A stretch of DNA of 64,000 nt from Saccharibacillus soli (GCA_002189105.1 NIOB01000002.1:558001-622000); one strand, 5' to 3'. Positions 37,263-47,143 are shown, numbered from the stretch's first letter. The notes: generated by a model not told the origin, from the sequence alone. Translations and numbers: made by a program.

Positions 37263-39281
37263 TTGAGTCAGAAGTGGCGGCAGTGGAACAAGGCTGCAGT
37301 AAAAGGGTTATGGATCCTGGTGATCCTGGGGCTGGTAGCTGCTCTTCCGGTTGCATACGATCGCATCCGGACAGAAGGCACATCCAAAAACGTGGAAATG
37401 ATCTTTGATTATCGGGATCTCGTTCAGGTTTCTTCTTATCAGGGGAATCCAACGGCGTTTATTAATGAGCAGCTCGACGCATTGAAGGAAGCCGGAGTCC
37501 AAACGATGGCAGTCTATGAATCAACACTGACCGAATTATCCAATGCCCGAAGAATCACCGTATACAGCGAACAGGACGCGGCACGTCTAACCGGGAAAGT
37601 GCTGACGGCCAACGAAAACGCAACATACCTCTTGTTTACCAACGCTGAGATTCAGGCCAAGATTGAGCCGATGATCCGCAAGGCTTTTGCCAGCCAGGAC
37701 ATCGCCGTTGAGGACTGGACGCTGAACGGACGCAGTGGTCTCAAGATTGCGACTCCTGTACAGAACGCTGTGTTGAAGTCGATGGAACCCGATCCAATTG
37801 CCATGCAGATGCTGAATTCCAAAGGATTCCATCTGCTGCCCCGTCTGGGCAACAGTTCGATCTACAATCAAGAGTCGCTGGCTTCGCTGCTCGATCGCTT
37901 CAAAGCCATGGGTGTAGAGCGGATTCTGTTCGATGGCGAAGAGGTGCCGGGTTATGCAGAAGAACCGGATGAACGCCATCTGGAAGACTTTGCAAAACTG
38001 CTGAACGAACGCAAAATTGGTATTGCCGCCATTGAGAATCTCAAGTCGCCGCAGCGCGGATTTGAGAGCCTGGCGAAACTGACGAATTACAATGTGGCTC
38101 GTCTGTATTCGCTCAGCGGACGCGATTCGGCGCTCGACCCGGATATTATCGCGGATCGTTTTGCATTGGCAGCCAAAGACCGCAATATTCGCATGATGTT
38201 CATGCATACGGCTGTACAAACCAACAATCTTGAAGGCCGAATTACCGATACGATTGAGAATCTGCTTGAAAGTCTGAATGGACCCGAAGGCGCAATGAAA
38301 CGCATTGAACATTACGGCTTCAAGTTTGGCCCGGCAAGTTCGTTCGACGTTGCCGAGATGGCTGGACAGAATTACTTCCGTTGGGTGGCTATTGTAGGTG
38401 CTGTGGCGCTGGTGGCGCTGGCCGTATCCATCTTCATTCCACCGCTGACCCTGCTTGCTTTCCTGCTGGGACTCATCGGAGCAGTAGGTCTGTATGTCCT
38501 AAAGCCGCATCTGATGGAACAGGCGCTTGCGCTGTTTGCGGGCATCAGTGCCCCTACGATTGCGATGGTCTTTGCGATTCGCAAGATCGATCGGCTGTAC
38601 GAGGCTGGTCAGAAGATGAGCCTTGGACGCCGAGTGACGCATGGCATCCTGCTGTTCCTGCGAACCAGCGCCATGTCGCTGATGGCTGTGCTGTTTATTG
38701 TCGCGCTGCTTAACCGTGTCACGTATCAGCTGGTGCTGGAGCAGTTCCGGGGTGTCAGTCTGCTGCACCTTGCGCCGATAGCGCTGACCGCTCTGTACGT
38801 CCTCTTTTATCGTAAAAATTCGGCGTTTGGCAGTGTGGGCAAGATTCTGCGTATGCCGATTACTGTTGCGATGGTTGTCATTGTTGCCGTTGTCGGCGTG
38901 GTCGGTATGTACTACCTGTCTCGTACGGGCAACAGCGGCAGCGCAAGTGGTTTGGAGAAAATGACGCGTACTCTGCTGGAAAATACAGTTGGCGTACGTC
39001 CTCGTTTTAAGGAATTCCTGCTCGGTCACCCGATCTTTATCGCCGGTGTCGTCGTTGCTCTGCGTTACCGCCATGCGATTTACGTAATGGTGATCGCCTC
39101 GATTGGTCAGTTGTCGATGGTCGATACCTTTGCACATATCCATACGCCAATCTGGATCTCGTTCATGCGTGACCTGCTGGGGATTGGCTTCGGAATCGTA
39201 ATGGGTCTGGTCTTTGTGCTCGTATGGCAAATCATCGAAAGGTGTTGGAAGAAATGGTCGCCGCTGCTCGCAAAATTGTAA
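37263..39281 (+). CDS. DUF5693 family multi-spanning membrane protein
   Basis: 672 aa. One membrane helix near residues 14-36, a large outer domain (about 40-380) with a TIM-barrel-like look (repeated VQTMAVYESTL, ERILFDGEEVP strands), and about eight helices in the C-terminal 290 residues. Paenibacillus genomes commonly place this family directly before csaB, so a role in wall polymer export or modification is likely but unproven. Start is TTG 37263 after AAGGAGG. Its 3' end overlaps csaB by 28 bases. Confidence 0.8.
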   Translation: MSQKWRQWNKAAVKGLWILVILGLVAALPVAYDRIRTEGTSKNVEMIFDYRDLVQVSSYQGNPTAFINEQLDALKEAGVQTMAVYESTLTELSNARRITVYSEQDAARLTGKVLTANENATYLLFTNAEIQAKIEPMIRKAFASQDIAVEDWTLNGRSGLKIATPVQNAVLKSMEPDPIAMQMLNSKGFHLLPRLGNSSIYNQESLASLLDRFKAMGVERILFDGEEVPGYAEEPDERHLEDFAKLLNERKIGIAAIENLKSPQRGFESLAKLTNYNVARLYSLSGRDSALDPDIIADRFALAAKDRNIRMMFMHTAVQTNNLEGRITDTIENLLESLNGPEGAMKRIEHYGFKFGPASSFDVAEMAGQNYFRWVAIVGAVALVALAVSIFIPPLTLLAFLLGLIGAVGLYVLKPHLMEQALALFAGISAPTIAMVFAIRKIDRLYEAGQKMSLGRRVTHGILLFLRTSAMSLMAVLFIVALLNRVTYQLVLEQFRGVSLLHLAPIALTALYVLFYRKNSAFGSVGKILRMPITVAMVVIVAVVGVVGMYYLSRTGNSGSASGLEKMTRTLLENTVGVRPRFKEFLLGHPIFIAGVVVALRYRHAIYVMVIASIGQLSMVDTFAHIHTPIWISFMRDLLGIGFGIVMGLVFVLVWQIIERCWKKWSPLLAKL

Positions 39282-40387
39282 TCTCCGGTTATTATGGCTT
39301 CCGCAATAGTGGGGACGAGGCAGTGTTGAAGTCGATTCTTACTGCTTTGGAACAGGAAGGTAAACGCAGCGGCATCTTATTTGAGCCGATTGTGCTCTCG
39401 GGTGACCCGTCCTGGACCTCCGGTATCTACGGGGTGAAAGCCGTGCATCGGATGAATATGAAAGAAGTACGTGCGGCGCTGCAAGAAAGCGATGGCTTGA
39501 TTAGCGGCGGCGGAAGCCTGCTGCAGGATGCCACCAGCCCCAAGACCATTCCCTACTATGTTGGCGTGATTCGTCTCGCCCAGTGGTTGGGCAAGCCGGT
39601 GTTTATCTACGCGCAGGGCGTAGGTCCAGTCCATCGCAAGATTTTCTATCCCTTCATTAAAGGAGCGTTCAAGCGCAGCATGTATGTCTCCGTGCGCGAT
39701 CAGGAATCGGCGGAGCTGCTGCGGACGATGAACCTTCCGGGTGAGCGCATCGAGATTGTGCCCGACCCGGTTATGGGACTGCCTCTTCCGATCGGAGCAG
39801 CATCCAAATTTCCGGCTGGAAAGCCCGAAGAAGGCGAACTGCCCAAGATCGGCGTGTCTGTACGTTTCTGGGATGAAGGACGTGCAGAACTGACGGGTAT
39901 TGCAGATGGACTGCGCAAGTTGGCAGAGGCACGCAATGTGCATTTCTGCTTCCTGCCTTTCCATCTGCCTGATGATGAAGCGGCCTCGAATTATGTTATT
40001 GAGCGGATGGGCGATGTGAAAACGCTGGGTTCCAAGATTACCATGCGGCAGAACGAAGATCCGCAGGCCATGCTGATGGAAGTGGGACGCTGTTCGGCTC
40101 TGGTGGGCATGAGGCTGCACAGTCTGATCTATGCCGCTTCCCAGCGTGTGCCGCTGGCCGGCGTATCGTACGATCCCAAGATCGACAGCTTCCTGGCGCG
40201 GCTCAAGGTCAAAGCGATCGGAAGCAGCGAAGAGGTACGTCCGGAACGTCTGGCCGAGGAACTGGGTCATCTGCTGGATGATGGGGAAGGCTGGAAGCGC
40301 GAGCGTGAACCGCTGATCGCGGAACTTCAGCGCGAAGCGGCGCGTCCTGCCCGGGCGATTGCCGACTATTTTGCACAAAAAGGATGA
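39254..40387 (+). CDS. csaB: Polysaccharide pyruvyl transferase CsaB
   Basis: Adds ketal-pyruvate from phosphoenolpyruvate to a ManNAc residue of the secondary cell-wall polysaccharide, making the ligand that SLH domains bind. 377 aa from ATG 39254 (AAAGGTG upstream). The GT-B-like fold shows GYYGFRNSGDEAVLKSI, ISGGGSLLQD and a C-terminal GMRLHSLIYAA block, all typical. It explains how the SLH proteins at 42.7, 47.4 and 52.0 kb can be held on the wall. Confidence 0.94.
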   Translation: MVAAARKIVISGYYGFRNSGDEAVLKSILTALEQEGKRSGILFEPIVLSGDPSWTSGIYGVKAVHRMNMKEVRAALQESDGLISGGGSLLQDATSPKTIPYYVGVIRLAQWLGKPVFIYAQGVGPVHRKIFYPFIKGAFKRSMYVSVRDQESAELLRTMNLPGERIEIVPDPVMGLPLPIGAASKFPAGKPEEGELPKIGVSVRFWDEGRAELTGIADGLRKLAEARNVHFCFLPFHLPDDEAASNYVIERMGDVKTLGSKITMRQNEDPQAMLMEVGRCSALVGMRLHSLIYAASQRVPLAGVSYDPKIDSFLARLKVKAIGSSEEVRPERLAEELGHLLDDGEGWKREREPLIAELQREAARPARAIADYFAQKG

Positions 40388-40393
40388 GCGACA

Positions 40394-41164
40394 TTGATGA
40401 GTCATACCCATCTTGAAGGAGGAGCCGGTCAGGTCCCGGTTACGTCCATTCTCGGTGTTCAAGTCTCCAAGCTGGACATGCGGGGAACCGTTGAAGTGCT
40501 GGAGCAGGCTGTGGCCTCGGGACGACCGCATCAGATTATCACAGCGAATCCCATCATGATTATGGCTGCACTGGAGAGCGAAGAGAACATGCGGGCCATG
40601 CGTGAAGCCGAACTTATCGTGCCGGATGGTGCAGGGGTAGTCTGGGCAGCCGAACAACTGGGAGATCCCGTGGCTGAGCGGGTTGCCGGATTTGATCTGC
40701 TGCATGAGCTGATGAAGCGAGGCGAGCAGTTGGGCTGGACCGCTTATCTGCTGGGCGCAGCGGAAGAAGTGGTTCAGGAAGCAGCGCGTCGGTTACAGAA
40801 ACAATATCCGAAGGTACGAATCGTAGGCGTGCGTAACGGCTACTTCGGCGAACCTGAAAATGCGGCAGTCATCGAAGCCATTCGCCAGGCCAAGCCGGAT
40901 CTGTTGTTTGTCGCACGCGATGCCAAGACGCAGGAGCCTTGGATTGCTCGTTACAAGCAGGAATTGGGCGTTCCGGTGATTATGGGCGTGGGCGGCAGTT
41001 TCGACGTGATCTCCGGCAAGACCAAACGGGCGCCTGTGTTCATGCAGAAGATGCGGCTGGAATGGTTTTATCGTCTGGCGTCGGAGCCTTCCCGTCTGCC
41101 GCGGATGATGGCTCTGCCTCGATTTATGCGAACGATCAAGAAAGTGAAGAAGAATCACGGCTAA
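40394..41164 (+). CDS. tagA: WecG/TagA/CpsF family glycosyltransferase
   Basis: 256 aa. Members transfer ManNAc from UDP-ManNAc to lipid-linked GlcNAc, the second step of wall-polymer linkage synthesis. The catalytic Asp lies in IVPDGAGVVWA and the asparagine motif is ITANPIMI. Where most members read ALGxPKQE, this one reads ARDAKTQE, an unusual change in a conserved loop. TTG 40394 and ATG 40397 are both possible starts. It follows csaB by 6 bases; wecB can supply its donor. Confidence 0.92.
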   Translation: MMSHTHLEGGAGQVPVTSILGVQVSKLDMRGTVEVLEQAVASGRPHQIITANPIMIMAALESEENMRAMREAELIVPDGAGVVWAAEQLGDPVAERVAGFDLLHELMKRGEQLGWTAYLLGAAEEVVQEAARRLQKQYPKVRIVGVRNGYFGEPENAAVIEAIRQAKPDLLFVARDAKTQEPWIARYKQELGVPVIMGVGGSFDVISGKTKRAPVFMQKMRLEWFYRLASEPSRLPRMMALPRFMRTIKKVKKNHG

Positions 41165-41342
41165 AGAAAAGCGGTAAATCAATCGATGTATACAGAGAAA
41201 AGGCCAAACCTGCGGGAAAAGGTAAAATTTTCCGTGATTTTGGCCTGCTGAGGCGAAAAACCGTAGATTCGTGCTGGTATTCGTACGCAGAGCGGGTTAT
41301 AATTATTCCCGGTTGAAACACTATTGGAGGTTGGAGACAATC

Positions 41343-42464
41343 ATGCACATCGTCTATATTCTCGGCTTCGTGCTCGCGCTTGGACTGGCCCTCGGTCTCA
41401 CACCGCTTGTGAAGCGGTTTGCGATTAAGGTTGGAGCGGTGGACGTGCCGAACGCCCGTAAAGTGCATACGCGCATCATGCCACGACTTGGCGGACTCGG
41501 GATCTTTCTTGCTTTTGCCATTTCATTGCTTGCCATTATGCCATTCCTGCCGTTTGAGCTGGCGGGACGGGACGCAGACTTCATCAAAGCCTTCCTGACA
41601 GCGGGTACGATCATCGTATTGACCGGCGCTCTGGACGACCGATTTGACCTGAACGCCAAACTGAAGTTCCTTATTCAGACCGGTGCAGCCTGCATCGTCG
41701 TGTTCGGCTTCGGAATCAAGGTTGACTTCGTAAATGTTCCTTTTATGGATGCTTATTCTTCGCTTGAGAACTGGGTTGCGATCCCGCTGACCATCTTCTG
41801 GATCGTGGGCGTGACGAACGCGGTTAATCTGATCGACGGACTGGATGGTCTTGCAGCCGGTGTATCCGGTATTGCCATCAGCACGATTCTGGTCATGTCG
41901 CTTATTAACGGCAACCTGCTCGTCGCCATGCTGTGTCTGCTGCTGCTGGGCGGCATCGTAGGGTTCCTGTTCTTCAATTTCCACCCGGCCAAGATCTTCA
42001 TGGGAGATACGGGTTCGTTGTTCCTCGGCTTCAGCTTGGCGATGCTATCGCTGCTGGGCTTCAAACAGATCGCCGTTCTGTCCTTCATCACACCGCTGAT
42101 TATCATCGGCGTGCCGCTGTCGGATACGTTCTTTGCCATTGTGCGTCGCAAGCTTCAGAAGAAGCCGATCTTCGCCCCTGACAAAGGCCACCTGCATCAC
42201 TGCCTGCGTGAGCTTGGATTCAGCCATCGCCAGACGGTGCTTATCATCTACGGAATCGCAGCCTTCTTCGGTGTGCTGGCGGTCATTCAATCCGCTTCCG
42301 CGATGTACGAAGCCAACTGGGTTACGTTTGTTGTGATCTGTGTGATGATGTTCTTCCTCCAGATCGGTGCAGAAGTGATCGGGCTTGTCGGCAAGACCAA
42401 ACGTCCGGTACTGCATCTGCTGTCGCGCTTGCGCATCAAGTCTACCGATCGAACCGAACCGTAA
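41343..42464 (+). CDS. tagO: Undecaprenyl-phosphate GlcNAc-1-phosphate transferase
   Basis: The membrane enzyme (MraY/WecA family) that loads GlcNAc-1-P on undecaprenyl phosphate, starting wall teichoic acid and secondary polymer synthesis. 373 aa, about eleven helices. Active-site blocks GALDDRFDL, NAVNLIDGLDGLA, FMGDTGS and the His motif in GHLHHCL are intact. ATG 41343 follows TTGGAGG. A TATAAT at 41298 suggests its own promoter. With tagA and csaB it forms the core polymer pathway. Confidence 0.95.
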   Translation: MHIVYILGFVLALGLALGLTPLVKRFAIKVGAVDVPNARKVHTRIMPRLGGLGIFLAFAISLLAIMPFLPFELAGRDADFIKAFLTAGTIIVLTGALDDRFDLNAKLKFLIQTGAACIVVFGFGIKVDFVNVPFMDAYSSLENWVAIPLTIFWIVGVTNAVNLIDGLDGLAAGVSGIAISTILVMSLINGNLLVAMLCLLLLGGIVGFLFFNFHPAKIFMGDTGSLFLGFSLAMLSLLGFKQIAVLSFITPLIIIGVPLSDTFFAIVRRKLQKKPIFAPDKGHLHHCLRELGFSHRQTVLIIYGIAAFFGVLAVIQSASAMYEANWVTFVVICVMMFFLQIGAEVIGLVGKTKRPVLHLLSRLRIKSTDRTEP

Positions 42465-42503
42465 TCCGATTTGAGTCTTCCTGTTTATAATCCGCTATTG
42501 AAC

Positions 42504-42546
42504 AGCCTTGTCTGACCGGTGATCCGGCAGGCAGGGCTTTTTTCTT
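42504..42546 (+). terminator. Terminator after tagO
   Basis: agccttgtctgaccgg pairs with ccggcaggcagggct with one bulge, followed by TTTTTTC. Confidence 0.9.
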
Positions 42547-42726
42547 TGTAAAGTATTGCCTGATGTCGTAATAAAAATAAATAAATTGGGGTTTTTTATA
42601 ACATATCCATTCAGAGGCGCCGATAAAAAAAATAACGAGGAGAAAGGAGCGAGGCCATTACGCGCAGGTTGAAAGTTGTCGTAACGTCCGAAGACCTATC
42701 GAAAGTTCAATTAAGGAGGATGTATC

Positions 42727-45700
42727 TTGAAAGCAAAGCTTAGATCGGCTTACGCCCTATTACTAGCCCTTACGCTCGTCATCGGCTTGATTCCAGCCGG
42801 GATCGTGCGCGCGGCGGATAACGATAAGTACTTTCATATCAACAACTTGAGTACTTCTGCGGATGCTCCGACGCCAACAAACAGTAACATCATTGACCTG
42901 GAAGCCACTTTCAGTGGGGTATCCCAGGATTCCATTGCGTATCAAGTCATTACAAGAGTCGGCAACAGCAAGGTTTATGACAGCGGAGAAATGAGCGTCA
43001 AACCAAGCATTAAAGCCAACAATACATTTGTTTTCTCGGGAATTCAGCTCAAAGAAGGCGTCAACGAGATCATCGTCAGCGGTCAGGCCAGTTCTTCCGG
43101 CGCCGCAGGCAACAAGGTCAGCGTGAGTGCCTTTGTCAGCTACTCGAACTTCGCGGTAATCAGCGATATTGCTCTGCTTGATGGAACGAATCGCAAGCTT
43201 TACGAAGACAAGCCGATTGTCGTAACGAGTGAAGCTCCTGCCCTTAACGTAACCGCCCTGAACGCAACAACGGTTACGGTAAACGGAACGAAGACGGTCG
43301 GCAGCAACGGAACATTCGTAGCAACCGATCTGAAGTTGAAAAAAGGTCTGAACACGCTGGTGTTCACGGCTTATACCAGCACCAAATCGGCGGAAACCAA
43401 ACGTCAGCTGGTCTACTATCCACAGACGGCAGCCAAGTTGGCTATGCCTTATGACGTATCGGTAGGCGGAGAGAAAGTCGATGAGACGCCAACAATCGTA
43501 GCGAACTCCAGCCTGAACGGCAACATCACGGGTTCCATGATCTTCAACGAACAAGACCCGGTTCCATCGGGTGGAGTTACAGGCTTCAAAGCCACTTTGA
43601 CGAAAAACGGCTCGACTGGCGACTATGCCAACATCAGCGATCCAGGTGACGTCACCATTACCCCTATCGCAAGTGAGACAGGCTACAAGCAGTTCAAGTT
43701 CACAACCAAGAACCTGGCTCAAGCCATTAGCGAAAACGGAACGTATACGCTGTCGATCTCTGGCAACTACGGTGGGCAGCAGTTGGACGGAGCGTTCGTC
43801 TTCTACTTCCGTACCGGCAACACGCCAGTTATCACACAGCTCAATCAGCTTTACAATGTACAGGAACCATCCAGCGGAACCACGCTGACAAGCGGTTATT
43901 CTTCTTCGATCTTCCCGGACAACTCGACAGTTTACGAGCTTCCGGTATGGGTGGAATTGGTTGTTGATAACCCGGCGACCAGCTATGCGGTGACTTCGAC
44001 TCAAGATGGCGTCACACAGTCGATTACAGCAACCCAGTATACTTCGGCGGACAACCGTCCGGTATTCAAGCTGTCGAAGCTGCCTTCCGGTCCTCAATCC
44101 CTGACGTTCACCACAACGGGAGCAGGCGGAGACAACACCAAGACGGTTCAAGTGAACTATATCCCGGCTCCGTTCATCGATCTGACGAATATCTACGATG
44201 GACAGACTTTTACAGGCAACAGCATTGATACTTCTCCAGGCAAGACTCCATTCACAGGTGTAAAAGGACGTCTGGTCAACTTCTCCAGCCCGTCTGAACT
44301 TGATAGCGTTAAGCTGTCCCTGAATGGTACGACCGTATCGCTGAATAGTGGCGGTTTCATCAAAGGCGACAAGACCTTTGAAGTTCCGGTTTCTAACACG
44401 ATCAAATTGACCCCAGGACCCAACACGCTTGTACTGAGCGGTACGGCAGATGGCGTTCCGGTCAAGACGACAATTACCGTATACGTCTTCTCCGATGATG
44501 TACCGGTTGTTGGAACGCTGTACCCGCTGCCTGTAGGCAAGCTGGCTGACAGCGTTGATGATCCCCTGTTCAAAGCTTCGGGTACTGACAAATATACAAC
44601 GGGCACAAGCCGCATGGACGTTCTGTTTGGACTGACCAATGCTACGCTCGTTAACGTGTATAATGACGGCAACCTGATCGCTACTGCACAGCAGGACCCG
44701 ACGAACAAGCTCGTCTGGAACAACACAACAGGCACGCTGACGTACAAAGTCAACCCGCTTGACTATTCGGCTCAGTTTGTATTGGGCAACGTCACGCTTC
44801 CACCAAGTGGAGACAAGTCGATTCGCATCGAAGCTCTGATTGGCACAACGCGTGTTACACGTACCCTGGTCGTAACTCGTGAATTGTCGCAGTATTCGCT
44901 GCTCTCGCCTAAGCTTCCAAACGAAAGCATCATTAAACAAAACTTCGTCGATGTCAGCATCAAGGCAGAAGGCGCAGACAAGATCGTGATTGGCAAGCAG
45001 GAAATGGTGAAGTCAAAAGACGGTAACGACATCTTCCGCTTGACAGTCGGCAATCTGAAGGCAGGCAACAACACCATCAAGTTTACGATCAGCCAAGGTA
45101 AGCAAAAGCTGAACGACAGCTTTACCGTCAACTACTCGCAGGAAACGGTACCTGGGTCCCAATACAAAGCAGCCGTGCCGACATCCGGCAAGCTGAATGT
45201 GTTTAAAGGTCTGATGTCGATTACCCTGCCAAAGGGTACGATGCTGACGGTTCCGGATTCACAGGATGAAGCAACCGAAACGATCAACCTGTTTAACTCC
45301 CAGCAGATGCTATTCGGTATTGCAAACCCATCTGATGGACGTACCGTAACGACGTACAACCCGGTTGGGGAGTTGGACGGAACGGGTCAACCCCTAGATG
45401 GACAATTGAAGTACCAAAGCTCGGATACAGGCGCAATTGCTACACTGAGCACGCATGATCCACACTTTGGTCTGGCTTCCAAGCTGTTCTGGGTAGATGC
45501 CGGTTACTTCACAGGCGACAAGACAGGTACAAGTGATTTCACAACGGTACAAGGCAGTCAGCCTTACAACAAGATGTTCTATTCGCGTAACGCGGGCTCC
45601 AACTGGTTGGCTCCAACGCAGCGCGGAACCATCACACTGAAATATGATTCCAACATTACGAATACTCTCTCCAACAACATGGGCATCTGGAAGTACAATC

Positions 45701-46422
45701 CGTCTACAGGCGGCTGGACAGATCTCGGTGGCAAAGTTAACACAGGCAGCAAAACGGTAACCGCAACATTGGATGGCTTCGGCTACTATACGGTTATGGC
45801 GCTGCGTTACAGCTACGATGACATCATTTCCCATCCTACAGCACGCGATGACATCGAATTGGTTATGTCGCGCGGGATTATGCAAAGCAAGGAATCTGGC
45901 GAGTTCGGTGTATATGAGATGATGACACGCGGAGAATTCGCTACGATGCTCGTCAAGATGCTCGACATTCCGCTGGATTACCCTCCAGTTGGTGAGGCGC
46001 TCACCTTCCAGGACGTGACTCGTTACACCGCAGACTATCGCATGGACTATCGTTATATTGAAACGGCGGTTCGCAAAGGGATCATCCGCGGCGTCAGCCC
46101 ACGTGTCTTCCTGCCATACGGTACGGTGACACGCGAAGAAGCGGCCGTTATGATTGCCAGAGCGATGAACCTCAAGCTCGGCGATCAGACGAAGGACCTG
46201 GCGAAGCTGCAAAAATCGTTCACAGACACAGGCTCGATCGTATCGCCTTATTCGATCACTTCCATCCAAGCGGTGGTAGGGGCGAAGATTATGACAGGCA
46301 AGGCGAATACACTGGCTACCGGCACCAAAACAACCTACCGTTTCGATCCGACAGCAACATTTACACGGGCAGACGGAGCAGCAATGGCAAAAGTCATCAT
46401 GCAAAAAATGAAGAAGTTGTAA
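42727..46422 (+). CDS. Secreted SLH-domain surface protein with repeated Ig-like modules
   Basis: 1231 aa. A Sec signal peptide ends near VRAAD (residues 1-30). The middle (about 35-850) is a series of beta-rich Ig-like modules. A further region (about 850-1020) holds GxWxxxAPT-like and NMGIWKYNPSTGGWTDL strands. Three SLH domains close the protein (about 1028-1230; TRGEFATMLVKML, TREEAAVMIARAM, TRADGAAMAKVIM). It would be exported and bound to the pyruvylated wall polymer. Start is TTG 42727 with TTAAGGAGGATG before it. Function beyond wall attachment unknown. Confidence 0.88.
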   Translation: MKAKLRSAYALLLALTLVIGLIPAGIVRAADNDKYFHINNLSTSADAPTPTNSNIIDLEATFSGVSQDSIAYQVITRVGNSKVYDSGEMSVKPSIKANNTFVFSGIQLKEGVNEIIVSGQASSSGAAGNKVSVSAFVSYSNFAVISDIALLDGTNRKLYEDKPIVVTSEAPALNVTALNATTVTVNGTKTVGSNGTFVATDLKLKKGLNTLVFTAYTSTKSAETKRQLVYYPQTAAKLAMPYDVSVGGEKVDETPTIVANSSLNGNITGSMIFNEQDPVPSGGVTGFKATLTKNGSTGDYANISDPGDVTITPIASETGYKQFKFTTKNLAQAISENGTYTLSISGNYGGQQLDGAFVFYFRTGNTPVITQLNQLYNVQEPSSGTTLTSGYSSSIFPDNSTVYELPVWVELVVDNPATSYAVTSTQDGVTQSITATQYTSADNRPVFKLSKLPSGPQSLTFTTTGAGGDNTKTVQVNYIPAPFIDLTNIYDGQTFTGNSIDTSPGKTPFTGVKGRLVNFSSPSELDSVKLSLNGTTVSLNSGGFIKGDKTFEVPVSNTIKLTPGPNTLVLSGTADGVPVKTTITVYVFSDDVPVVGTLYPLPVGKLADSVDDPLFKASGTDKYTTGTSRMDVLFGLTNATLVNVYNDGNLIATAQQDPTNKLVWNNTTGTLTYKVNPLDYSAQFVLGNVTLPPSGDKSIRIEALIGTTRVTRTLVVTRELSQYSLLSPKLPNESIIKQNFVDVSIKAEGADKIVIGKQEMVKSKDGNDIFRLTVGNLKAGNNTIKFTISQGKQKLNDSFTVNYSQETVPGSQYKAAVPTSGKLNVFKGLMSITLPKGTMLTVPDSQDEATETINLFNSQQMLFGIANPSDGRTVTTYNPVGELDGTGQPLDGQLKYQSSDTGAIATLSTHDPHFGLASKLFWVDAGYFTGDKTGTSDFTTVQGSQPYNKMFYSRNAGSNWLAPTQRGTITLKYDSNITNTLSNNMGIWKYNPSTGGWTDLGGKVNTGSKTVTATLDGFGYYTVMALRYSYDDIISHPTARDDIELVMSRGIMQSKESGEFGVYEMMTRGEFATMLVKMLDIPLDYPPVGEALTFQDVTRYTADYRMDYRYIETAVRKGIIRGVSPRVFLPYGTVTREEAAVMIARAMNLKLGDQTKDLAKLQKSFTDTGSIVSPYSITSIQAVVGAKIMTGKANTLATGTKTTYRFDPTATFTRADGAAMAKVIMQKMKKL

Positions 46423-46438
46423 CTTTTTAAATGGATGG

Positions 46439-46467
46439 AGCGTCTCTATTATATAGAGGCGCTTTTC
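46439..46467 (+). terminator. Terminator after the first SLH gene
   Basis: agcgtctctat pairs with atagaggcgct around a short loop, followed by TTTTCC. Confidence 0.85.
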
Positions 46468-46496
46468 CATGTCTCTTGAACTTGGTAAAATGGTTT

Positions 46497-46525
46497 TTGT
46501 GTTTTGAAGCGTTTTACGTTAGAAT
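46497..46525 (+). promoter_or_regulatory. Sigma-A promoter of the small coiled-coil gene
   Basis: TTGTGT (46497-46502), a 17-base spacer and TAGAAT (46520-46525), about 43 bases ahead of the ATG at 46568. Confidence 0.6.
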
Positions 46526-46567
46526 AGCGAATAACAATACTTATCTGTGAGGGTGAAGAGAAGTACA

Positions 46568-46909
46568 ATGAAACCGATCAAGTCGAAAGCTCAGATTGAT
46601 TATATGAAAGCCAAAACGAAGTTCGAAGAGCGGTCCAAAGTATTGGAAGCTCGCGTAGCCGAAGAACAGCAGAACGCTGAGGTCGAACAGGAGTTGATGG
46701 AGCAGTTGGTTGTGGAGACTGGGTTCCACCAGGCCTTCAATGAACTGGCTGAAGCGGAGAACGAACTGATCTCCTGGTCGCACGCAACGATCAAGCACGA
46801 CAAGACTTATCGAGAAAACAAGAAGCCGATCGACGAGATGTACGAGAAGCTGGATTCCGACCCACAGATGCGGGCAAGAATCATCCAACTGGCGCTTCGG
46901 ATTCGTTAA
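46568..46909 (+). CDS. Small coiled-coil protein of unknown function
   Basis: 113 aa, highly charged, with long predicted helices (KAKTKFEERSKVLEARVAEE and ETGFHQAFNELAEAENELI) and no signal peptide or membrane segment, so cytoplasmic. I do not recognise the family. It is monocistronic, with its own promoter and a strong terminator, between two SLH genes. ATG 46568 follows GAGGGTGAAGAG; an ATG at 46547 lies before that ribosome site. Confidence 0.7.
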   Translation: MKPIKSKAQIDYMKAKTKFEERSKVLEARVAEEQQNAEVEQELMEQLVVETGFHQAFNELAEAENELISWSHATIKHDKTYRENKKPIDEMYEKLDSDPQMRARIIQLALRIR

Positions 46910-46941
46910 GTCGCCGGCCGAATTTTTCCATAAGAAAGAGA

Positions 46942-46980
46942 AAACACAAAAAGCGCCTGCTTTCGGCGCTTTTTGTGTTT
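46942..46980 (+). terminator. Strong bidirectional-type terminator
   Basis: aacacaaaaagcgcc pairs with (c)ggcgctttttgtgtt around a TGCTTT loop, with T-rich and A-rich flanks. It insulates the S-layer promoter region. Confidence 0.92.
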
Positions 46981-47108
46981 ATACCTCTCATGTCGGGGTT
47001 AAGTAAAACAGTGGGCAAGCCTTTTACCATCATGATTCCCTCCCCTTCGCCCGCCGCAAAAAAAAATCAAAAAAACTTTCAAACTGTCGCAACTTTTTTG
47101 TAACCTCT

Positions 47109-47143
47109 CGCGTCTAAGTGATTGAGTGTCAAAACAAGACGCG
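47109..47143. repeat. Inverted repeat upstream of the S-layer promoter
   Basis: cgcgtct (47109-47115) and agacgcg (47137-47143) form a perfect 7-bp inverted repeat about 80 bases before the -35 box, a possible regulator site. Confidence 0.45.

Noticed and set aside
42763-44940. A 725-codon minus-strand frame over the first SLH gene
   Set aside because: Shadow of the real gene; it crosses repeat modules and has no plausible protein character.
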